Under the pieces are notes generated by a model. That model was not told the origin of the DNA. It was given only the letters and a program-made list of their open reading frames with translations, and did not search any database. This document shows positions 1 through 6,259 of a stretch of DNA of 6,259 nt, piece after piece. Location of the stretch: NCBI GenBank assembly GCA_013042895.1, contig JABDPD010000399.1:1-6259 (forward strand). The letters run 5' to 3'. Position 1 is the first letter of the stretch. Every line of letters begins with the position of its first letter. A program made the position numbers and the translations under genes. The DNA is from Boseongicola sp. GTDB lineage: Bacteria; Pseudomonadota; Alphaproteobacteria; Rhodobacterales; Rhodobacteraceae.

Positions 1-381
1 CTCTTTTCTCTCTTCCTCGATACCATCGGTGCCGGCTAGCTTGAATACGCAGAGGACGTCGCACAAGGCTGTGGCGTCGCCGCAGGCATACGTCTCCTTT
101 GTCCGCAAAGGCGACGTTGGTGCTTCTTGCGGCGAAGGACAGCTTAGAGCCCAACCTGTACCTTGGTTATTCTCGCTGCGTGCGCTCGCAGAGCCACGTT
201 CGCTGCATCGGCGAAACAGCTCATGCCGCTCGGCAAATTACAATGCGGCCGTTCAGACCGAGCGCACCGTGGTTCCAACCAGCAGCTACTTGGCTTGGGA
301 ATTTCTGCCGTGCGCCGCCCAAGGCACAGCGATCAAAATGTGGCGCAGAAGGCAGGCAAGTCGTGCTGACCGACACCTTCA
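1..381. other. Stretch with no recognisable gene
   Basis: No reading frame here gives a protein that I recognise. The longest open frames (plus 29-385, plus 99-467, minus 418-221) overlap each other in different frames and show no domain, no hydrophobic pattern and no convincing start. A small inverted repeat (CCGCAA and TTGCGG, 18-base loop) lies around 103-132, and a second (CTGCG and CGCAG) around 176-191. Neither is followed by a T tract, so I do not call them terminators. The stretch follows a gene remnant and may be decayed coding or dispersed intergenic sequence; that is inference. Confidence 0.5.
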
Positions 382-840
382 CTAAGGTTTTCGTGACCGT
401 CGTTGCCTTGCGAGCCAATTTCTCAGCAGTGCTTCGCCACCCTCGCCGAGTTTTGGCGGCGGCGTGACTTCAGAGCAGATCCCTTCGGCGCGCACAGGGT
501 AGCGCACCGCACGCACCTGACCGCCTTCAGTAGAGCAACTTTGGACCAGTTGCCGTTCCTCTGCCTGCTTCGTGGCGAGAGCGTCGGTCACATCGTTGAT
601 ACGTCCACCGGGAATGTTTACCTCGCGCAATGCGGTCAACCAGGTTTCCACCGTTCGTTGACGGAACAGGTCCGCCAGGCTCGCATTCAGAAGGTCACGA
701 TTGCAGCTGCGCGCTTCGTTGGTCGCAAAGCGTGGATCATCCGCCAGCTGTGGTTGTCCGATCACGTCGCGCGCAAGCCGACCGAACAGACCGTCGTTTC
801 CGACGGCAACAACAAAAGGCTGATCCTTTGCCTCATCACC
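382..840 (-). pseudogene. CaiB/BaiF (family III) CoA-transferase, C-terminal remnant
   Basis: About 150 residues resemble the C-terminal third of family III CoA-transferases, which move CoA between carboxylic acids. The visible pattern runs QPFVVAVGNDGLFGRLARD, then QLADDPRFATNEAR, NRDLLN, TVETWLTALREVNIPGG and INDV, and ends in PPPKLGEGGEALLRNWL, typical of the family's C-terminus. The N-terminal part, which in this family holds the catalytic aspartate and much of the CoA site, is missing. Homology continues upstream of the only nearby start codon (GTG at 765), so that codon is not the true start. At about 840 the sequence changes to acyl-CoA dehydrogenase in another frame. The stop is TAG at 382-384. 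It is almost certainly non-functional. The exact 5' edge is uncertain by about 15 bases. Confidence 0.8.
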
Positions 841-1049
841 GCATCGGTTGCGCTTAACCCGAGACCGCCGAATTCCTCAGACGCATTTATTCCAAGCACA
901 CCGAGTTCGGCGAATTTTTTCTTCCATTCTCGGGATGGTGGTTCGCCTGTTTCTTCACAATGCGCGGCAAGCGCGGGCAACTCGTCGCGGCAGAAACGCT
1001 CAACAGGTTCGAGAAAGGCGGCCTGATCCGGAGTTGGAGTGCCTAGCAC
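838..1049 (-). pseudogene. Acyl-CoA dehydrogenase, N-terminal remnant
   Basis: About 65-70 residues match the N-terminal alpha-helical domain of acyl-CoA dehydrogenases, flavoenzymes that oxidise acyl-CoA thioesters. The readable pattern is DQAAFLEPVERFCRDELPAL, then EWKKKFAELGVLGIN and EEFGGLGLSATDAV, the usual GllGi...eeyGGlGls signature. After DAVM the homology ends. The frame continues with unrelated residues to a TGA at 762-764, while the CoA-transferase remnant runs in a different frame. The FAD-binding core and the catalytic glutamate of the later domains (an intact enzyme is about 380 residues) are absent. A GTG at 1049 preceded by AGAGGA 11 bases upstream is the best start, but it is weak; the open frame extends back into the ATPase gene. 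Its place 46 bases after the ATPase suggests it was once the next gene of the operon. Confidence 0.75.
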
Positions 1050-1095
1050 GGGTGCATGTATCCTCTTGAGTGGTTCAATCTGTAGAATTGCGACC

Positions 1096-2193
1096 CTATC
1101 GGTCGAGAAATATCCCTGCCTCGACCGGCCACGCGACCAAAAGCCGACCCTCATGTCGTTTTGCGGTTTCCTCGGGCGTGGTCAGTTCCTGCACGATCAA
1201 TTCGGTGCCGTTTTCGAGTTCAACAATATGTTTGATCGTGCTGCCGGTTACCAGGCTGTCTTTGTACCGAACCGACAACGCGTTGAAACCATCGGCAATT
1301 TGATCGTTTGTAATGAGTCGGAGTGTTTCCGGACGTAACACCAGCTTGCCGCCTTGATCCTTGTTTGCGCCTGGCACCTTCACTTTGCACTGCCCGGAAG
1401 CCCCCAAGTCGACAATGCAAGGGTCGCCAACTTCCAGAATCTTCGCATCGAGCATCGTCGACTGGCCGATGAAGTCGGCTGCAAACTGGGAAACCGGCCT
1501 GAAGTAAAGATCGTGCGGGCTGCCAATCTGTTCCGCCTTGCCGCCGTTCATCAGCATGATCCTGTCTGACATGTTCAGGGCTTCTTCCTGGTCATGCGTG
1601 ACGTAAATCATCGTGATTTTCAGTTCGTTGTGCAGCCGCTTGATCTCCAACTGCATTTGTTCGCGCAGCTTCTTGTCGAGCGCCCCGAGAGGTTCGTCCA
1701 TGAGAACCAGTCTGGGATTGTAGACCAGGCATCGGGCGATCGAAACGCGTTGCTGCTGCCCTCCGGAAAGCTCCTTTGGTTTGCGATGCGCAAGGTCCGG
1801 TAGCCGAACAAGTTCCAGCACATCGCTCACTCGTTTCCTGATTTCTTGTTTTGAGATTTTGCGCACCTTCAATGGGTACGCGATATTATCGAAAACCGTC
1901 ATGTGCGGCATCAGTGCATAGCTTTGAAAGACCATGCCCAATCCGCGTTTTTCCGGCGGTGTCGCTGTCACATCTCGACCGTCAATCCAGATACGGCCGG
2001 AGGTCGGTGTGGCCATTCCGGCAACCGCGTTCAGAAGAGTCGTCTTGCCGGATCCGGACGGACCCAAAAGCGTTAGGAACTCCCCCGCTCGAATGGAAAG
2101 TTCGGTTTCATGGAGCGCCGTGAAACTGCCATAGCGTTTCGTAACCGCGTCAAGACGCACCATTTCCTGGACGGTCCCCATCGAGTCTGTCAT
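1096..2193 (-). CDS. ABC transporter ATP-binding protein, PotA-like
   Basis: This is the cytoplasmic ATPase that powers the importer, 365 residues, full length for the PotA/FbpC/UgpC class. All nucleotide-binding motifs are intact: Walker A GPSGSGKT (44-51), Q-loop glutamine 90 in VFQSY, signature LSGGQQQR (142-149), Walker B RLVLMDEP with catalytic Glu167, D-loop ALD (171-173) and switch His200. The C-terminal part from about residue 240 is a TOBE-type regulatory or substrate-sensing domain, including LRPETLRL (286-293). The ATG overlaps the stop of the upstream permease by four bases (ATGA). A GGGGG-rich ribosome binding site lies 10 bases before it. Met5 and Met11 are possible later starts. 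The ATPase is expected to form a homodimer on the two permeases encoded just upstream. The motifs do not reveal the substrate; polyamine-type is the usual label for this set. Confidence 0.96.
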   Translation of the reverse strand: MTDSMGTVQEMVRLDAVTKRYGSFTALHETELSIRAGEFLTLLGPSGSGKTTLLNAVAGMATPTSGRIWIDGRDVTATPPEKRGLGMVFQSYALMPHMTVFDNIAYPLKVRKISKQEIRKRVSDVLELVRLPDLAHRKPKELSGGQQQRVSIARCLVYNPRLVLMDEPLGALDKKLREQMQLEIKRLHNELKITMIYVTHDQEEALNMSDRIMLMNGGKAEQIGSPHDLYFRPVSQFAADFIGQSTMLDAKILEVGDPCIVDLGASGQCKVKVPGANKDQGGKLVLRPETLRLITNDQIADGFNALSVRYKDSLVTGSTIKHIVELENGTELIVQELTTPEETAKRHEGRLLVAWPVEAGIFLDR

Positions 2194-2987
2194 GGCTTGG
2201 CGTCCCCCTTCTGCGCAAATGTCACGAGAATACAGATAAGAGCCGACATGAGGGTTAGCATGGTGGATATGGCCGCCAGGACTGGGGACACTTCGAACAC
2301 CAGTGATGAGAACATCTTAATAGGAAGCGTGGTGTCCCCTGCTTTGGCGACGAAAATCGAAATGATGATTTCGTCGAAAGAGATCAAAAATGTGAACAGC
2401 GCACCCGCCACGATCGACGGAATCACCAGAGGCAAAGTTACCGTTCTGAAAACATACAAACGGCTTGCGCCCATTATCGTGGCCGCCCGTTCTATGTTGG
2501 CGTCCACGGTTTGGATCCCTGCCGCTGCTGTCACGACGACGAAAGGCAGGGTTGCGACGCAATGTGCAAGCACCAGCCGCAGTTCGCCATGGGACAGGCT
2601 AATGCGGACGAAATAGATGTAGATCGCCAGTGCCAGGACGACGCTCGGCAACATGATTGGGCTTAGCAGAAACATCGCAAGCATTCGGCGTCCGGGGAAG
2701 TTACCACGTACCAATGCATAAGCAGCGGGTACGCCCAGGCAGATCGACAGGATCGTGGTCCAGATCGCCACTCGCAAACTCAGGATGCTTGCCGAAACCC
2801 ACCCGGGCTCTTCGACGTAGCGCTGATAAAGATGAAACGAGTACCCTTTAGGCGGGAAAATGATCAATTCGGAGTCGCTGAAGGACATCGGGATGACGAT
2901 CAGGCTTGGAAGGAGCAGGAAGATCATAGCGGCGATGGCGAAGGCGGCATTTGCGCGTCGCCATGTGGAACCCTGGCCCTCCATCAT
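2190..2987 (-). CDS. ABC transporter permease, PotC-like
   Basis: This inner-membrane permease of 265 residues has six predicted hydrophobic segments (roughly 13-34, 67-92, 102-127, 137-158, 189-213 and 234-257). The cytoplasmic EAA-type coupling loop at about 166-192 (ERAATIMGAS followed by VFRTVTLPLVIP) contacts the ATPase. Size and order match PotC, the second permease of polyamine-type importers. An open frame extends upstream to 3539, but that part reads through the preceding permease gene in another frame. The real start is the ATG at 2987, which overlaps the previous stop as ATGATGA and has AAGGAG five bases upstream. ATG 2984 is an equally close alternative, one codon shorter. The stop overlaps the ATPase start by four bases. 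It should form a heterodimer with the permease upstream. Confidence 0.94.
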   Translation of the reverse strand: MMEGQGSTWRRANAAFAIAAMIFLLLPSLIVIPMSFSDSELIIFPPKGYSFHLYQRYVEEPGWVSASILSLRVAIWTTILSICLGVPAAYALVRGNFPGRRMLAMFLLSPIMLPSVVLALAIYIYFVRISLSHGELRLVLAHCVATLPFVVVTAAAGIQTVDANIERAATIMGASRLYVFRTVTLPLVIPSIVAGALFTFLISFDEIIISIFVAKAGDTTLPIKMFSSLVFEVSPVLAAISTMLTLMSALICILVTFAQKGDAKP

Positions 2988-3829
2988 GAAGACTCCTTCG
3001 AAAGGATCGAGGCGCCGCCACGCACTTTTGAAAGGAGAAATGCCGCCAGCAAGGCGGTCGCCATAAGGATGACGGCAATTGCGGATGACATCTGAAAATC
3101 GAAAACCTCGCGCGCGTAGAAGTCCACAAGGCTGGACAGCATGACGTCCTGACGTCCGCCGAGGAGTTTCGGCACGATGAAGAAGCCCAGAGCAAGGATG
3201 AACACCAGTAGCGCACCGGAAACCACGCCGGGTAGGCTGAGCGGGAATGTCACGGTTCGGAATATGCGAAACTTGCCTGCCCCCATGATAGCGGCCGCCT
3301 TGGCCAACTCTGGTGGCTGGCTCCTCAGATTTGTGAGAATTGGAAAGACCATGAACGGCACGAGGAAATGGCTCATTCCAACCATTACCCCGATCCTGTT
3401 GAACAGCATCTTGTAGGGGCCAAGTCCCAATTCTCCCAAAAAAGTATTGAGAATACCGGCGTGACCCAGCATCACAACGAACGCGAAACTTTTCACCAGC
3501 GAGCTTGTCCAGAACGGAATTAAGATCACTATCAACCAAATCGTCTGGCGTTTCGTTGACTGCTTGGCCAGGAAATAAGCGATCGGATAACCAAGAAAAA
3601 ATGCCACCAGGGTGGCGCCAAGCGCAATTTCCAGCGTGGTGCGGGTTACACGAATAAACAGGTTCGACTGGACGATTTTGGCATAAGCGGCAAGAGAAAG
3701 CCCCGTATCATCACTTATGCTCTGCCAGACAACCGATCCGAGCGGAATGGCCATCATCACAAGCATGAACAAAGTCGCTGGTAGCGCAAAAACAGCAATG
3801 CGGTACTGTTCGCGTGTTTCAGGGCGCAT
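2984..3829 (-). CDS. ABC transporter permease, PotB-like
   Basis: This inner-membrane permease of 281 residues has six hydrophobic segments (about 11-36, 65-88, 97-121, 146-166, 201-221 and 247-268). The EAA-type loop at about 174-201 (ELAKAAAIMGAGKFRIFRTV, then FPLSLPG) docks on the ATPase. The N-terminus, with a short charged stretch, a first membrane segment and a long periplasmic loop containing LAAYAKIVQ, is typical of PotB. The ATG at 3829 lies 11 bases inside the end of the deacylase gene, with AAGGG about 8 bases upstream. The stop TGA is shared with the ATGA start region of the next permease. The gene is intact, and overlap on both sides implies translational coupling. Confidence 0.94.
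   Translation of the reverse strand: MRPETREQYRIAVFALPATLFMLVMMAIPLGSVVWQSISDDTGLSLAAYAKIVQSNLFIRVTRTTLEIALGATLVAFFLGYPIAYFLAKQSTKRQTIWLIVILIPFWTSSLVKSFAFVVMLGHAGILNTFLGELGLGPYKMLFNRIGVMVGMSHFLVPFMVFPILTNLRSQPPELAKAAAIMGAGKFRIFRTVTFPLSLPGVVSGALLVFILALGFFIVPKLLGGRQDVMLSSLVDFYAREVFDFQMSSAIAVILMATALLAAFLLSKVRGGASILSKESS
2993..2998 (-). promoter_or_regulatory. Ribosome binding site of the PotC-like permease
   Basis: AAGGAG sits 5 bases before ATG 2987 and 8 before ATG 2984, inside the end of the previous permease gene. It decides the start against the much longer open frame that reaches 3539. Confidence 0.75.
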
Positions 3830-4928
3830 CGTTGTTACCCTTGGAGGCTTTTGGCCGCCGGGACCTTTGTCGGCTGTTCTTTTCGTAGCTGTCTTTCAGC
3901 CAGGTGGATGCCTTCGCTTTTTCCAGATTTTTCAGAAGGTTATCGCTTGGAAGTTGCGCCAAATGTAGTACACAGTCGCCCCGTTTGGTCATGCTCATGG
4001 TTCGCAAGCAAACTACATTTCCGTCTGCCGCAAAATGCACCTCCTGGGGAGCAGAGCCAGGCGTTGCGACGTCGTGGATCAGGCCGGCGATCTGCCCTTC
4101 CTTGACGTGATCGCCCAAGCTGACCCACGGCTCAAACAACCCATCGTGCAAAGCGTAGTGATAATCTCGTCCTGCCTCCACTTCCATCATGTTGGTGTCA
4201 GCGCGTTGGCAATCGGGAAACGGAAGAATGCTCGCCCAATCCAAGACATTGCGAATACCGTTGTAAGACATGTCGACAGACGCCTTGGAAACACGGCCAC
4301 CACCGCCAATTTCGGCAGAAACACGCACTGCCCCGGCGCGCCGTGCAGCGCCTGACGTGCTCCGATCTTCAAAAGCTTTCATAGCGAGCGTAGTCGGCGC
4401 ACCAAAGGCCGCCGCCAGCGCCAGGCGGCGGAAAGATTCATCAGTGTTTAGATGGTCAACATATGATGCGCAGGAAAGATACTCCAAAGAATTTCCTCCG
4501 CTGTGCAGGTCGACAACGATGTCGGATTCCGGCATCAGAGCCCGCTCGATGTAGCTTGCCAGCATCGAGGTTGTGCGACCGCGCACGTCTCCGGGAAAAA
4601 TGCGGTTCAGGTTCAGTCCGTCGATGGGCGAATTGCGAACACCGGCTTGCGCAGCCGGAGTATTTGCCATCGGGAAAATGATGATGCGTCCCTTTATCTG
4701 ATCAGGCTCGATTTCTCGCGCAAGGTTCGAAAGTGCGATTTGCCCCTCGAATTCATCCCCTTGTGTTCCAGCGAGTAGAAGCGCTGTAGGTCCGTCACCA
4801 TTCGCGATCACAGTGATGGGCGACGCAATGAACCCATAAGCCGAGTCGTTCGTGGAAAAGGGCACACGGACATAGCCCATTGTTTTTCCATGTTTGGGCA
4901 ATGGGTCGGCAAGGCCCAGAAGAGCCAT
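3819..4928 (-). CDS. Succinylglutamate desuccinylase/aspartoacylase-family deacylase
   Basis: This predicted cytoplasmic metal-dependent amidohydrolase (M14-like AstE/AspA family, closest in style to N-acetyl-diaminobutyrate deacetylases such as DoeB) would remove an acyl group from an N-acylated amino compound. Visible landmarks are RVPFSTNDSAYG (21-32), LLAGTQGDEFEGQ (51-63), the substrate-binding NLNR (106-109), VVDLHSGG with metal ligand His142, and AEIGGGGRV with probable catalytic Glu206. A beta-rich C-terminal domain follows (SLGDHVKEGQIAGLI). The first metal ligand expected in the GxHGxE motif is glutamine here (Q56), while Glu59 is kept. The last 30-40 residues are a Lys/Arg/Ser/Asn-rich tail that the family usually lacks. 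ATG 4928 is the only standard start downstream of the in-frame TAG, but its ribosome site is weak; Met17 (4880) is possible yet would cut conserved N-terminal sequence. The gene lies between binding protein and permease genes and overlaps the permease by 11 bases. Confidence 0.88.
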   Translation of the reverse strand: MALLGLADPLPKHGKTMGYVRVPFSTNDSAYGFIASPITVIANGDGPTALLLAGTQGDEFEGQIALSNLAREIEPDQIKGRIIIFPMANTPAAQAGVRNSPIDGLNLNRIFPGDVRGRTTSMLASYIERALMPESDIVVDLHSGGNSLEYLSCASYVDHLNTDESFRRLALAAAFGAPTTLAMKAFEDRSTSGAARRAGAVRVSAEIGGGGRVSKASVDMSYNGIRNVLDWASILPFPDCQRADTNMMEVEAGRDYHYALHDGLFEPWVSLGDHVKEGQIAGLIHDVATPGSAPQEVHFAADGNVVCLRTMSMTKRGDCVLHLAQLPSDNLLKNLEKAKASTWLKDSYEKNSRQRSRRPKASKGNNDAP

Positions 4929-4961
4929 TGCCGATTTCTCTGCGTTTTTCTGTATGATTTT

Positions 4962-4994
4962 CCTGTCCTCGAAGCAATACTGAGTTTGGACAAG
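4962..4994 (-). promoter_or_regulatory. Possible intercistronic mRNA hairpin
   Basis: In the 80-base gap between the binding-protein gene and the deacylase gene, CTTGTCC (4994-4988) can pair with GGACAGG (4968-4962). This gives seven pairs, one of them G-U, around a 19-base loop. No U tract follows, so it is not a standard terminator. Such hairpins after binding-protein genes can protect the upstream message and keep that protein in excess. That role is inference, and a stem this short could be chance. Confidence 0.3.
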
Positions 4995-5008
4995 AAACTA
5001 TCCAGAGA

Positions 5009-6082
5009 TCAGGTGAGCAACCACTCTTTCATTCGTGGTCCAAGCTCCGCGGCATTTGCAGCCCACCAGTCGCCATTGATTACCATATTGTTGTCGCTGC
5101 TCAGATCCGGAAGCCATTTGCGGACATCAGCGTCGACCTTTTCAATTGATGAAACGTAGGTCGGAGCATCGCCCGAACCATTCGCCATTTCGACCTGCCG
5201 GTCAGGATCCATGATATAACTGAGAAGCCGCATTGCTCCATCGCTGTTCGGCGCGCCTTTGGGAACCGCTGTGAATACCATGCCCAGGAGATTTTGCTCG
5301 AACGAGTACTCCATAGGAACCCCGGATTCCTGCATCCCTTTCACCCGCGTCGTATAAGTGAAGGTGTAGTCCGTTTCGTTCGATTGAATCAGCGAGACGG
5401 TCTGTGCCGTCGAGTCGATCCAGTGCGAGACGTGCGGTTTGATCCGATCGAGCGCCTTAAAGGCGCGTTCGACGTCGCAAGGATAGACGTCGGCAGGCGC
5501 AACACCGTCGGCCATTAATGCGATCTCCAGCGTGTCGGCGACACGCGTACGCAGGCCTCGGCGACCAGGATGGTTAGCCACATCCCAGAATTCCGGCCAA
5601 GTCTTGGGTTGTTGGCCCTGCAGGCGGTCGGTCGGATAAGCAATACCGCCGGCGGAGACAGAAACCCCGCAGGCCAGCGGGTCCTTGGCCGCGGGCAGAG
5701 CGTCGGCACGGTCGACAATGCTGTCATCGACTTCCTGGAGTAGGTCCATCTGTTTAGCCGCACCGACCCAGGCTGGCAGCAAGTCAACAAGGTCCCATTC
5801 AACGGCACCCTGTTCGACCATCAGCTTAAGCTTTGCAAGCTCCGGCGGCGAAACCGTAACGACTTCAATTCCGGTGTCCTGCGTAAAGGGGTCGTAAAAG
5901 GCCTTACGTTTAACGTCCCCCATCTTCCCACCAAAATTAACAACGACGACCCGTTTGCCCTGTGCCCAACCTGGCCGAAGATAAGCGGGGGTGGCCAGCG
6001 CGGCCGCGCCCACGAGCGTGGTTTTTAGGACCCGGCGACGAGTAATATTGGCGCCGACGTTCGGTTTCGCTTTGTTGGACAT
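5009..6082 (-). CDS. ABC transporter periplasmic substrate-binding protein, PotD-like, Tat-exported
   Basis: This protein captures the substrate in the periplasm and delivers it to the permeases. It has 357 residues, usual for the PotD/PotF (extracellular solute-binding family 1-type) group. The N-terminus has a twin-arginine signal: TRRRVLK (14-20), a hydrophobic stretch TTLVGAAALATPAYL, and a probable cleavage after GWA at residue 40, so it is exported already folded. The mature part begins with KRVVVVNFGGKMGD, the usual first beta strand, and includes VEWDLVDLLPAWV, GGIAYPTDRL, TWPEFWDVANHPGRRGLR and a C-terminal YIMDPDRQVEMAN segment seen in this family. An in-frame ATG exists at 6127, but 6082 is chosen because a strong AGGGAGGAA precedes it and it gives a normal-length Tat signal. 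It is the first gene of the operon. Ligand is unknown; polyamines or related amines are the family default. Confidence 0.94.
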   Translation of the reverse strand: MSNKAKPNVGANITRRRVLKTTLVGAAALATPAYLRPGWAQGKRVVVVNFGGKMGDVKRKAFYDPFTQDTGIEVVTVSPPELAKLKLMVEQGAVEWDLVDLLPAWVGAAKQMDLLQEVDDSIVDRADALPAAKDPLACGVSVSAGGIAYPTDRLQGQQPKTWPEFWDVANHPGRRGLRTRVADTLEIALMADGVAPADVYPCDVERAFKALDRIKPHVSHWIDSTAQTVSLIQSNETDYTFTYTTRVKGMQESGVPMEYSFEQNLLGMVFTAVPKGAPNSDGAMRLLSYIMDPDRQVEMANGSGDAPTYVSSIEKVDADVRKWLPDLSSDNNMVINGDWWAANAAELGPRMKEWLLT

Positions 6083-6085
6083 TTC

Positions 6086-6094
6086 TTCCTCCCT
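6086..6094 (-). promoter_or_regulatory. Ribosome binding site of the substrate-binding protein
   Basis: AGGGAGGAA lies just before ATG 6082, with the GGAGG core five bases from the start codon. It is the strongest ribosome site in the window. It settles the start at 6082 over the in-frame ATG at 6127. Confidence 0.85.
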
Positions 6095-6207
6095 TTGGAT
6101 TGCGAGCTTGGTCTTTTGTTGCTCCAAAGCCTACGACCAGAGTCCCGGTCCGGAAAATACCCAAAACGTCGAAATAACCTCAGATAATGCCGTTTTGACA
6201 TTCTTAG

Positions 6208-6222
6208 TCGCCAAAATGGCGA
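6208..6222. promoter_or_regulatory. Perfect inverted repeat, candidate operator
   Basis: TCGCCA and TGGCGA form a perfect 6-base inverted repeat with a 3-base AT spacer, about 125 bases upstream of the first gene of the operon. Its size and symmetry suit a dimeric repressor or activator. On the minus strand a weak promoter could overlap it (TTGGCG at 6214-6209, CATTAT at 6189-6184, spacing 19), but that match is poor. There is no regulator gene in the window to pair with it, and the rest of 6083-6259 holds no gene that I can see. Confidence 0.35.
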
Positions 6223-6259
6223 ATTCTTGGTGCACTAACCAACTTCGCCACTACTGATG

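Noticed and set aside
36..89. 17-codon minus-strand frame with a good AAGGAG site
   Set aside because: It is too short to support, its peptide shows nothing distinctive, and a chance match is likely.
762..765. GTGA overlap suggesting a coupled start for the CoA-transferase part
   Set aside because: CoA-transferase homology continues about 25 residues upstream of this GTG, so it is not a natural start; the overlap is a by-product of the fusion.
403..1026. 207-codon open frame on the plus strand
   Set aside because: It lies antisense to the two remnants with clear family homology, has no recognisable domain and looks like a composition shadow.
1091..1105. CGACC/GGTCG hairpin over the ATPase stop codon as a terminator
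   Set aside because: The stem has only five pairs and no T tract follows on the minus strand.
2110..2616. 168-codon open frame on the plus strand
   Set aside because: It is antisense to the ATPase start and the PotC-like permease, and its product matches nothing I know.
2988..3539. Upstream extension of the PotC-like permease frame
   Set aside because: This part reads the PotB-like permease gene in the wrong frame; the ATGA overlap and ribosome site fix the start at 2987.
6195..6200. TTGACA on the plus strand as a -35 box of a divergent promoter
   Set aside because: No acceptable -10 element lies 16-18 bases downstream, and no plus-strand gene is visible before the window ends.

Overview
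The window carries one minus-strand operon for an ABC importer of the polyamine/opine type (PotABCD-like) with a metal-dependent deacylase gene built into it. It is followed downstream by the fused remains of two acyl-CoA metabolism genes and a stretch with no recognisable gene. By eye the DNA is moderately GC-rich. The Tat-exported binding protein, the gene families and the purine-rich ribosome binding sites fit an alphaproteobacterium (Rhodobacterales or Rhizobiales), but no marker gene fixes the taxon.

In transcription order, from high to low coordinates: a short upstream region with a perfect inverted repeat that could be an operator (6208-6222); the periplasmic substrate-binding protein (6082-5009); an 80-bp gap with a possible hairpin; a succinylglutamate desuccinylase/aspartoacylase-type deacylase (4928-3819); two inner-membrane permeases (3829-2984 and 2987-2190); and the ATPase (2193-1096). 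The last four genes overlap by 11, 4 and 4 bases, so they are almost certainly co-transcribed and translationally coupled. The likely logic is that the transporter brings in a small, probably cationic or N-acylated compound and the deacylase removes the acyl group in the cytoplasm. The substrate cannot be read from the sequence.

Downstream of the ATPase (about 1049-382) the N-terminus of an acyl-CoA dehydrogenase runs out of frame into the C-terminus of a CaiB/BaiF-type (family III) CoA-transferase. This looks like a deletion scar joining two genes. Positions 1-381 hold nothing that I can identify.

The most notable point is in the deacylase: the position expected to be the first zinc-binding histidine is glutamine (Q56, codon CAA), while the other expected metal and catalytic residues are present. 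I saw no sign of a new defence system, CRISPR array, RNA gene or mobile element.
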